A stretch of 21,223 nucleotides of DNA from the NCBI GenBank assembly GCA_019648995.1, contig BLXT01002683.1, positions 352,882-374,104 on the forward strand, read 5' to 3'. The notes beneath the pieces were generated by a model. That model was not told the DNA's origin. It searched no databases and saw only the letters and a list, made by a program, of their open reading frames with translations. Positions 1-9,200 of this stretch are shown here, piece by piece. The DNA comes from Plakobranchus ocellatus (lineage: Eukaryota; Mollusca; Gastropoda; Plakobranchidae). Positions within the stretch are counted from its first letter, which is position 1. Each line of letters begins with the position of its first letter. The translations under genes and the position numbers were made by a program.

Positions 1-1117
1 GGAGAAGAGACCCCCCCCCCCCTTCCAAGGCGTAAGATTATATTTGAACGTCCCCTAATAAGATCAAAGACATAATTTTAACTTCTGGGATATAAAGTTC
101 TGGAGGGGGTCCGAAAGCCCGATGTCACCTATTTGTTGACCCACTATACGCAACAAGCCACATATTAGTTTTACATTTGAATTTCCCCTTCCTAAACATC
201 AGTCCGAACCTGACTCCAAGTATGCAAATGCTAGAATTTTTATCTTTGCTTATTCCATTTCTCGTTTTTCAAGATCTTTCATTTTGAAATATCATGATTT
301 AAAACAATCAGTATTTTCTCCCTCTACGCTTTAAGTCCTACTTTAGCATTGAAGATCAGATAGCATTGATTCTCTAAATAGGAAGTAAAATTATTTTTTT
401 GTACATTTTTACTAACGTTCTGTGAAGATTTATCTTATGTGGTGTTGCCCCTTTCAACATGATTGCTCTTCCTGCATAATTTTATGTATCTTATTTTTTG
501 CATAAAAATGATATCAAGTTTAAGTTTGGAATATCCACAATCCTTTATAAATACGCTGTTGTTAATTTTTTTCATCATTTATCTTTGCTATGCTCTTTAA
601 AATACTCTGAAGTTTATGACTCTACAATTAACACTGGGCCATTCGGATGGCGCAAAGAAGCTGAGAACAAAGACTAAAGCTCGATTATTACTTTATGGAT
701 CTTTGCACTTCCCTCATTTGGTGAGCTACATTACTTACATAGCATTTACCTAGATAACTAGTAGTTTTTAGGGTAATTAAGATTATTGAATTATTGAGAC
801 AATGAATCCCCAATAGTAGAAAACGATGTAATTTAAGCAAAGCTCATCCATTTATGGCATTTCAAATGCTCACTGTATAAATGAAAAGAGGCTTCTTTCT
901 AACGAGGAGAGAATATGCAAAAGGAATTATACTCATGTAATAATAAGTTAAATCTTTTTCCGTCTAATGCTTACGAGGAGCAGTTCCCTCATCTTCGTGT
1001 TAAAGGTAACTATGCACCGCCTTGTTCTATGATAATATATAATGGTTGAAGAGCTTTTGTTACTCCTCACTCCCGTTTTGAACCTGTTGCCGACGCTCTG
1101 TTCACATGATGTCCACA
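1..1117. other. A+T-rich intergenic DNA, nothing recognised
   Basis: It starts with a 12-base C run (11-22). The rest is unstructured A+T-rich sequence without a codon-like open stretch on either strand. Confidence 0.5.
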
Positions 1118-1162
1118 GAGCCTGAGATCACGTTGTTGTGGACGGGCGAAACGCACAAAAAA
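1118..1162 (+). mobile_element. SINE 3'-tail fragment
   Basis: GCCTGAGATCACGTTGTTGT followed by a GGACGGGCGAAA-type segment and an A run matches the 3' part of the full SINE at 15641-15795. The tRNA-derived head is not recognisable here. Confidence 0.65.
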
Positions 1163-2812
1163 TCCCTCTCCATCTCCCTTGATTCAGAGTCTTGGATCTA
1201 TCTGTATCAGTCAGAATACTGATCATCCTCCATTTTATACGATATTAGAAGAGTAAATAGGGGGCCAAATGTGATAATTTCTTTACATTTCTAAATATCT
1301 CACCGCCCTCCCATCTCCCTTTTTTTAAAACCACTTCCTTACAAAGAGAGGGAACTCTATGGAATAATATTGTAAGAATAATTGTGGATCCTAAGGCTCA
1401 AGACAAACTGGAAGCAGCAATTCCCGATTCAAACTTCACGGCTGCCAACACGTATAGAAACTGTCTAGTTTCTTTGGTGCGACTTTCATCTAGTCGAGGC
1501 ATCAGAGCTATCCTTTGTGTATTACAGCCTGTTGTTATGTCAGTCGCTCTTTCATTGTCTGATGTTCTCTATCCTTCCCAACCCCTCCCTCTTTCTCATT
1601 CGTGCGCTTCTCTCTCTCTCTATCTCTCATTCTTGGGATCTCTCCCCCTCTCTCACACACTTTTCGCATACTTTCTGCGCCCCCCCTCCCCCCTTACCAA
1701 AAGTAATAATAATAGTAAAGGTCTTCCAAACGGACAGCTTTCTTCAACTTAATTTTTCCCTTTATTAATTTTTTTTCTGTTCTATTTTTCACACTAAATA
1801 AACGTGAGGGAACAAATTTGGAGCAATTTCTTCATAACCCTTCTCAAATAAATAGCTGGAATGACTTGCTTATTAAAGCTTTTCAACGATTTCTTAAGTA
1901 TTCAGCTTTTTCAACTTTGTTTGCAAAAATAAGTCATTAAAATCATAAATTTTACTTTGTGTTGTTAGGTGAGTGAGTGTTAAGGTGTATTAAAGGGACG
2001 AGAAGGCGAAGAAAGAATAAGACGTCCAATGTCACATCCATAGATCAACTACTGTCTGGACAGACGCTGGACTTGTGTGCTGCCCATCAATTTGATCGAT
2101 GACCATAGACTGCCACAGAACGATCCTTTGTAGAAAGAAAACTAATATAGAGGAGAGATACGACGAATAAGGAAGGAGAGGAAAACAAGAAAAAGAGGAG
2201 GAGGGTGAACTGACGTATATATATGTATCACACAAATAGAAACAAGGGCTGTCGACTGTGTTGAATAGTATGAGGAAAAACGGCCAAACTGAAATTCATG
2301 TAAGAGAGAAAAAAAAAAAAAAAGGACCGAACCAACAAACCAGTGCATTCCGCCAATAGCTAAGATGAGGGCTTATCCTTTTATATAGATAGGGTTTACT
2401 GTTTCTGTGGTAGGTGAAACAGGACCACAGAACAGAAAACTGAGAGTACGGTTTATAAAGCTGTGTGCAACATAATATTGATGAAACATTGATAAAATAT
2501 ACGAAAATTTAGTCTAATCACAAACAAAAGAATTCTTAATTACCTTCTTATAAAAAAAAAAAAGAAGAAAAATTGCTTAAAGTGAAAAGTGTACAGTTGA
2601 AAGATAGTAAAGATACAATTATAATTGATATCTTTAAAGGCTGAAACTGAAGAGTTGAGATATTTAAATCAATTGGAAGCTGCGGCTGTTCAAAGGAGGA
2701 AGAAAAGTTCCAGACTATCAATAGTTCGATCATTGATTGTCAACTTAGAGATTTTGTAAGTAAGCTTGTAAGGACAGATGTAATGTTCGTTCGTCTTTGA
2801 TTGAAATAAGTA
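1163..2812. other. Intergenic DNA with a CT-rich stretch
   Basis: A pyrimidine-rich stretch at about 1560-1695 (many CTCTCT and CCCTCCC runs) makes the overlapping short open frames low-complexity. An A run lies at 2310-2324. No coding signal was found; the short open frame from 1384 has a GTG start, no good splice sites and runs into the CT tract. Confidence 0.45.
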
Positions 2813-3175
2813 GCCTAATCTTTTTACTTCAATCAGCCTAACCTGTCTGTGATATTTTTACTTCAACTGGCTTAATCTGTCTGTGATATATTTATTTCAT
2901 CCAACATAATCTGTCTGTGATAATTATTTTCACTTCAACCACCCTAATTTGTCTGTGATACTTATTTTCACTTCAAATACTCTAATCTGTCATTGATATT
3001 TTTACTTCAATTACCACAATCTGTCATTGTTATTTTCACTTTAACTAACTTAATCTGTCACTGTGTCAGTGATATTTATAATGCAACTAGCCTTGCCTGT
3101 GAGTGATATTTTCACTGAAACTAGCCTATTTTCTGCTAAACTAGTCTAATCTGTCAATGATATTTCACTTCAAGC
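2813..3175 (+). repeat. Degenerate minisatellite, unit about 30-40 bp
   Basis: About ten imperfect units read CTAATCTGTCTGTGATATTT then TTACTTCAACTAG or a close variant. Units differ by point changes and small indels, for example TGTCTGTGATA, TGTCATTGATA and TGTCAATGATA. One unit has an internal expansion (CTGTCACTGTGTCAGTGATA near 3055-3075). Confidence 0.8.
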
Positions 3176-4030
3176 ATTTTCTTATGATCTATTCTTTTTT
3201 TAATCATTCTCTTTACTTCGAATAGGTTTGCTGTCTTTTGTGATTTTTATTACATTTTCGTTGCCCATGCGTCATATCATACAGGAATAGAAAATAATCG
3301 TTGGACCATTTTGAAAATATTGTATCGATAATGTATTTATTGTTAAAGCTAATATCTTTCTGATCATGATTTATTTTTGTTTCTGCTATTATTGATTTCT
3401 CTAAAGTGGCAATCCTGTGTCTGCTTTGTTGTATTCTTGTTTGAAATTTCATCTGTATAACAATATTTTTGTTTAACAATCAAAACGAATGCATGGACCT
3501 TAAAAGCGATATCAGATGAACTCTTCATTTAACTCACATTCATGAATTTAAAGCAAGCAATTATGTTTTGATCAATCATCTATTTGTTCAAAATTAGTAC
3601 TTTTATGATTACTCTTAAGATTTTTTTCATTTTTCTTTTTTCCACATAGTGCACCAAGAAAAGTGGACAAAGTCTGAAGTTTTGACTAAATAAGCCTGTT
3701 AGGTCCAAACTGATTTTATGAAGAAAAAAAGAAAAGAAAAAAAAAATAAATAAAGCGAAGTTCGTTTTGTTTAAGCTTTGTCGATTTGACAGTCAAAGTT
3801 TGTACGAACACGTTTTTAGTATCAAAAGTGACACACAAGTATTAATAACAACCTCAGATATTATAATTATTATTGTTTGACATTTATTTTTCTCCTCACT
3901 AGCTCAATAAGCAAAAAACTTGTTGCATAGTGCGTCGGCCTTCTATATTTGGCACCATGGAGGTAAAATCCTTACAACCTTGCATGGTGAAGTTATAATA
4001 CAGTTTTCGAGCAACGACTGGATTGGATGT
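3176..4030. other. A+T-rich intergenic DNA, nothing recognised
   Basis: No repeat, RNA gene or coding signal was found. A purine-rich A/G tract at 3720-3755 is the only local feature. Confidence 0.45.
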
Positions 4031-4039
4031 TATTTATAA

Positions 4040-4205
4040 TGAATGGCTCAGTGGCCCAATGCCTGGGCCGCTTTCGATGGTACGGTGCCACACCGTTCGG
4101 CAAATTCGCCGTACGGCTTTCCGCACGGTTTTTCCATTTCCATGTGTACGGTATTGGTACGGCTTTTGAAATCAGAAACCGTACCGCAAATTCTTCTCTT
4201 CCTGC
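4040..4205 (+). repeat. CCGTACGG-rich dispersed repeat, copy 1
   Basis: A G+C-rich island in A+T-rich DNA holds repeated ACGGT/CCGTAC words, including the perfect palindrome GCCGTACGGC at 4108-4117. ATGGTACGGT, TTTCCGCACGG and GTACGGCTTTTG recur in the reverse complement of 5525-5750. Open frames over it are on both strands and are not convincing genes. Confidence 0.6.
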
Positions 4206-4551
4206 ACAAAGTTGTCTCATTCAATAAAGAAAAAAAAATGTACCACAATGTCTGTATATCAAGACTTCTTGTGACCCTGCTCTAAAAACCCACATTCTTT
4301 TGTTGTGACAGGCTAATCCTAGAAAGACTTGCCTTGTATCGGCTTTCACTTTACTGTATTGTAAAAAAAAGTCTAGATGGTTAGAGATTTCTTGATGAAT
4401 GCATTGCGAAGGTGTAGTGTTCACAATCTTTATGAAATGAAAAGGCTTAATAATATGTGTGTATGTGATAGCGTGAAAGAGAGACGGAGCATACTGAAAA
4501 GGGGGCAATTCTGTCCAGAGATACCGGTATGAAGAAAGGCATAAATAGAGA

Positions 4552-4594
4552 CGTGTGTGTGTGTTGTGTGTGTGTGTGTGGGGGGGGGAGGGGT
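4552..4594 (+). repeat. (TG)n followed by a G run
   Basis: An interrupted GT dinucleotide tract runs directly into nine Gs, then AGGGG. Confidence 0.85.
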
Positions 4595-4690
4595 TGTTTT
4601 TTTGTGTGAACATCTATCCCTTATAATGTGATATCTACTTTTTGAACCCTCATCATGTCTCGCTTTGGGCTCAAACTGGAATCTGCTATA

Positions 4691-5006
4691 AAGAGGAAAA
4701 AATGAGAAAGAGAGAGAGACACACAGACAGAGATGGAGAAGAGAGAGGAATAGAGAGCTAGAAAGAGAGGGAGAGAACGCGAGAGAGACAGAGAGGGAGA
4801 AGAAAAAGAGAAATAGAGAGCTAGGGAGAGAGAGACAGAGAGGGAGAAGAAAGACAAATAGAGATCTAGAGAGAGAGAGCGAGACAGAGAGGAAGAGAAA
4901 CGCAAATAGAGAGATAGAGAGAGAGAGAGAGAGAAAAAAAAGAGAAAAAGAGCTAGAGAGAGAGAGAGAGAGAAAAAGAGAGAAAGAGAGAGAGAGAGAA
5001 AGAGAA

Positions 5007-5051
<45 letters not shown>

Positions 5052-5119
5052 CAGAGAGGAAGAGAAACGCAAATAGAGAGATAGAGATAGAGAGAGAGAA
5101 AAAAAAGAGAAAAAGAGCT

Positions 5120-5199
<80 letters not shown>
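4691..5199 (+). repeat. Large GA-rich array with an internal 167-bp duplication
   Basis: About 500 bp of almost pure purine on the + strand. It is not a simple (GA)n: a unit containing GCGAGACAGAGAGGAAGAGA, AACGCAAATAGAGAG and GAAAAAGAGCTAGAG occurs near 4879 and again near 5046, an offset of 167 bp. Shorter, older repeats of GACAGAGAGGGAGAAGAAA lie at about 4785-4870. The - strand open frame across it is only poly-Ser/Leu/Phe. Confidence 0.85.
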
Positions 5200-5201
<2 letters not shown>

Positions 5202-5520
5202 AATAAGTTTTGAATCGCAAGGAAACGATATATTATTATTTATTCTTAACAATTTCTTTCAAACTTGGCGACGCGTGTAGATCGATAAAAAATGCAGTGA
5301 AAAACACAATTCATTTTTTTTTTTTATAACCAGAGGGAAAAAAAGTATAGACAGAGCGCCATTCTCATGTGGCAGGTCTGTATAAATTCTTTTTTTCTTA
5401 AATCCTCGATAGAAATAGGTGATATTTGGTATTAAATCGCATGGAAATGAGGCGTAGATTCTGAATCTGAAGTCAGTTTTTTTTTAATTTTGATTTTGAA
5501 ACCCCTTCAAAAAAGAGCCC
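5200..5520. other. A+T-rich intergenic DNA, nothing recognised
   Basis: Several T runs are present; no coding or structural signal was found. Confidence 0.4.
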
Positions 5521-5524
5521 TGCT

Positions 5525-5750
5525 CAAAAGCCGTTCGGCAGTGCAGATAAAATCCGTTCCAGGAGCGAAAAAAGCCGTACGGCTTATTTACCGTAAGGTG
5601 TTGTTTTTTTTTTTTGCATGGAAATGCTTGTAGGTCACAAAGAGGGAGGGATTTTTTTTGGAGCCGTACTGATACCGTACGGCTAATAAGCCGTGCGGAA
5701 AACCGTACCATGGAAAGCCCTTTCAATGGTCCCGGCCTGAAATCTGCAGA
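5525..5750 (-). repeat. CCGTACGG-rich dispersed repeat, copy 2, inverted relative to copy 1
   Basis: It contains the 14-bp palindrome AAGCCGTACGGCTT at 5572-5585, ACCGTACGGCTAATAAGCCG near 5674 and CCGTGCGGAAAACCGTACCAT at 5691-5711. Read in reverse complement, the order of ATGGTACGG, TTTCCGCACGG, ACGGTAT and GTACGGCT resembles copy 1. Confidence 0.6.
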
Positions 5751-5777
5751 GAAGGGGCCGAACTTGAGGTCCATAAT

Positions 5778-5801
5778 CAGAGTACGATTTATTGTACTCT
5801 G
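5778..5801. repeat. Small hairpin with 8-bp perfect stem
   Basis: CAGAGTAC and GTACTCTG pair across an 8-base loop. The hairpin is flanked on both sides by GGTCCATAA. It may be part of an old mobile element. Confidence 0.5.
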
Positions 5802-5818
5802 TTGGTCCATAACACACT

Positions 5819-5879
5819 GGTCTGACGAGGGCCTTAAAAGCCTGAGATCACCAAAAATTAAATAGGCTAAATGCAAAAT
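5819..5879 (+). mobile_element. SINE 3'-tail fragment
   Basis: GTCTGACGAGGGCCTTAAAA, then GCCTGAGATCACC and later AATAGGCTAAATGCAAAA, align in order with the tail of the full SINE at 15641-15795. The central TTGTTG segment is replaced by A-rich sequence. Confidence 0.65.
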
Positions 5880-6095
5880 GTGCAAGTCAAAACAAGCCAG
5901 AGAAGTATATTGTCCATTGAACACACAACCATTTCAATATTAGTAAATTCAGAATTTCCACAAAGTAAACACTATTGGATGTCTCACTGTTTAATTTTAT
6001 ATTATTATGAATGAAAATTAAAGAGTGAGGACTAGACTTAAGTTCCATTAGGAAAAATACTGACAAAGTAAAGTTTATGCATGATTTTCCTCCAG

Positions 6096-6112
6096 ATACA
6101 ACCTCGCAGAGG
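6096..6112 (+). promoter_or_regulatory. Candidate 5' leader immediately before the start codon
   Basis: A pyrimidine tract and CAG (GATTTTCCTCCAG, ending 6095) directly before this 17-base leader look like a 3' splice site. A non-coding first exon may therefore lie upstream. I could not identify it or a convincing TATA box, so the promoter is unplaced. Confidence 0.3.
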
Positions 6113-6206
6113 ATGGGAAAAAGCCATGCTTTTGTATTTCTCATGGCACTGGTTTTATACTGGGCTCATAAGTCATCAGCGAGGTCACCAGTCAACATGT
6201 TGACAA
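6113..6206 (+). CDS. Coding exon 1: start codon and signal peptide
   Basis: The ATG at 6113 has a purine at -3 and G at +4, a good animal start context. It encodes MGKSHAFVFLMALVLY and onward, with a hydrophobic core at about residues 6-18 and a small-residue site S-S-A at 21-23, a typical signal peptide. The donor CAA|GTGAGC at 6207 is strong and leaves one base (phase 1). Exon 2 needs exactly that base, so the split codon becomes Ser32. Reading past the donor reaches TGA within ten codons, so the exon is too short to stand out as an ORF. A good acceptor (GATTTTCCTCCAG) ends at 6095, so an untranslated exon further upstream is possible. Confidence 0.82.
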
Positions 6207-9200
6207 GTGAGCACTATCGCTTGTATTTCTGTATGTGATTGTGTGTGTGTGTTTGTGCGTGAAGCAAGCAGTTTTTACTTTTTTAATGCTCATACACCCT
6301 TCCTCTTCCCCAAAAGAAAAAAAAAATGTGTGGACAAAATATTATGATCACACATATTTGCCAGAGGTATACAGGAAAAAATGACCAAGACGGGAAGATG
6401 CGACCGAAGTAAAATTGTATTAAAAAAGTGCAAAGTAACTGCATTTTTGCTGAAGACAAAGATGCAAAAAGAAGGGGGAGGAGGGAGGAGGGAGGAGACT
6501 TTGGGGGTGAGATCGGAGGATATAACAAAAGCAAAGAAACAAAGCAAAAAAAAAATTTAAGTTTCAGTGTTAAAAAAAATATTTAAAGTTAAATTGAAAT
6601 ATTCTTTCTTTTCAAAATGATTGAGGGTGGAAAAAATAATAGGAGTATTAGTATTTTTTGCCCTTGAATAGACATTTATGGTAAAAAAAACCCAACAATT
6701 TAAAGTTTACCATGCCTCCTCTGCTTTTTAGAATTCTAAATAGCACTAGTCTATTTCTTTATATCGAATCTGGACAATTGAGAGGGTGCGACTTTACAAG
6801 CCACCCCTTTTAATAGACTTACGTGACTGCATGGTCAATTAACTTGCCCTAAAATATTGCAGGGACCTTTTGTTGAAGAGTTAAAGCCCGCAAAAGGCGC
6901 TTGAGATATGCACACAGTCATAGACCACCAAGTAGTTAATGGGTTGTAACCAAAGCAAAAATTCTCTTTCAATCAACTTAAAACACGAAATATCTGTACA
7001 TATAAAAAAAGGTAATTAAGATTATTTATCAACTTAATCGGAAATAAAATGTCTTTATTTCAAGTGGCAAAAATATTCAGAAAGATTTGTCACATATTAC
7101 CCTGTTTAGAAAAAAAATAGATACTGTTACGTACAACTTAAAACATAATAAGAAACAAAAAAAAACTCCAGAGAGGTTTACAAAACTGTTTACTGAAAGT
7201 ATTCGAAAGATCTCAAATTGATCTTCTACATGTTGATTGAAAATCTGAAAATCAGTTTAATGAGGATATATCTCTTTTGAAAGTATTTTGAAGCCAGGGC
7301 CAATCTGTTTGAATTGATAAATAGAAAGTAGGAGAATCACAATATTGTCCTGTTTCTCCACATCAAAGTTATTACTTTTATTGAAAGTATTCCGAGATAT
7401 GCATCATTCTTATGATGAGTTTGAAAGCATTACTTAATTTGTCGAGTTAGAGGGTTCACTTGACAATCACATTGATTAATGCAAAGCGTTGGTGTGAAAC
7501 TTTTTCTTGATTTTGAAGAACGTTATATATATTTTAAAAAATCCATCAGGTGTTTGCGATCGGAAATGGGAGCTGATCTACACACACGATGAGTACGGCA
7601 ACGCTACGTTTGGCAACAAGAAAGAATTGATCAAGTTGGCTCTAAATGGAAACTACGTCAGAGCCCGCCTTTATTTGCCCGATCATATGCTCCACCTTCC
7701 GGCGGACAGCCTTAGCAAGTATAAAGATCAGGTCATTCATTCTTCATACAAAATCCGTAAAACAATACCATAAATGGAAGTGATTTATGTGACAAGCAGC
7801 TTTTAATAGCACATATAAAGAGAAAATTATCATAAATAGTGATATATTCTTACAAAGAGTGGCGATGTGAAATGTAAAGTTTGCGGTGATATTTTGATAA
7901 TTTTAAAGGATAGGCGAATTTTGATGATAAAAGTGTACCGCAAATATTTTAAATGGATTACACAAATTGCTTGTAACGTTATTTGCGCTCTCATTTTCTG
8001 AGACAAAACGGAAAGGGCAGATTAATGAAATAATGGCTATAATACCCATCTTGAGATAAACAGCAGCCTTTCTGTTGCGGGTTCGAGTTCGAGCCTGTTC
8101 ACGACATTCTGGCCTGGCCTGACGATGGCCTGAAATCTGAAATCATCTTGTTATTGACAAGCCATATTATCACAGACTTAATTTCCTCTTTTTTCTATTA
8201 GAATAAGCCACTGAATTATCCGCTTGTTTCAGTGGCTTATTCGCTTGGTTCCTCTGACTGGCAAGGCGGTAAGTGCCAACAAAGGTGCGGGTTCGAATCC
8301 TACTCAGACATATTGTAATTTTCTCTCGTCTTCTGTCTTGTCTTGCCTTGTCTGTTGCTAGGTCTAAGTGCGTGAACGTCTTCTAAATCTCTTTTTTTTT
8401 CTATTAGACACCGAAAAGAGGATCTACGAGTAAAGACATTGTAAGACGCATCTATAGAAACCGTAATGACATTTTGTTTAACATTCTATCGGTAACTTTA
8501 CTCTATCCCACAAGACAAAATGTCAACTACCATTCTGACTAAAATCACTTTCACCATAGATTAACCAATCTATTATTTGTTTAAAACGCATCAGCTCTGT
8601 TTTCAATCTTTACGAGCTCTCGCTAACAACGGAACTCACGTGGACAAGGTTGACCCTTGGCTCTTCTTCATGGTGTGCACTTCGGGTCATGTCTCAGAGC
8701 AGAACTCTTACACAATGAGCACTTTCCGCGTGGCAATGGACTGGTATGTTAAGGTGGGTTCATGCATTAGACGCCTTATTTCTAATATCCCTCAACATAT
8801 TGAGGAATTATTCTCTAGGCCTATTATTCTCTCTTTCAATCTGTTTGTTTGTTCTGTCTCATGCCTGTCCCTTTAGCTGCATTTCCTCTTAAACATTTCT
8901 CACTAATTTTCTCTTTGTTAACGTCCATTCATTCTCTTATCTTCTACATTTCATCAATATTTTCACTTTATACTGTGTTTTTCTTTAAATCTCTCAATTG
9001 TCAACGCGCTCCTTTGTTCTGTAAAAAATGTATTTTTCATCTAACTATGCTTCTTCATCACATTTTTGGAACACTCATCTAAACCCTTGAAGAAAAAAGA
9101 GCTGTTCCTTAGGATTTTTTTTTCAGAAACTTTTCTTCATTAGATTATTATAATTTCAACTGCTTCATCTGTCATCAATAAACATTAAAAAAATCCACCA

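Noticed and set aside
1384-1480. Possible upstream exon (VDPKAQDKLEAAIPDSN...)
   Set aside because: It starts at GTG, lacks a pyrimidine tract and a usable donor, runs into a CT-rich tract, and does not resemble the repeat domain; exon 1 with signal peptide already completes the gene.
2813-3175. CRISPR-like array
   Set aside because: Units are degenerate and contiguous without uniform repeats and unique spacers, and the window is eukaryotic.
4621-5220. 199-codon - strand open frame rich in Ser, Leu and Phe
   Set aside because: It is the translation of the GA-rich array; no complexity outside the repeat.
5484-5924. 146-codon - strand open frame and + strand counterpart
   Set aside because: They lie over the CCGTACGG repeat and a SINE fragment; no family features.
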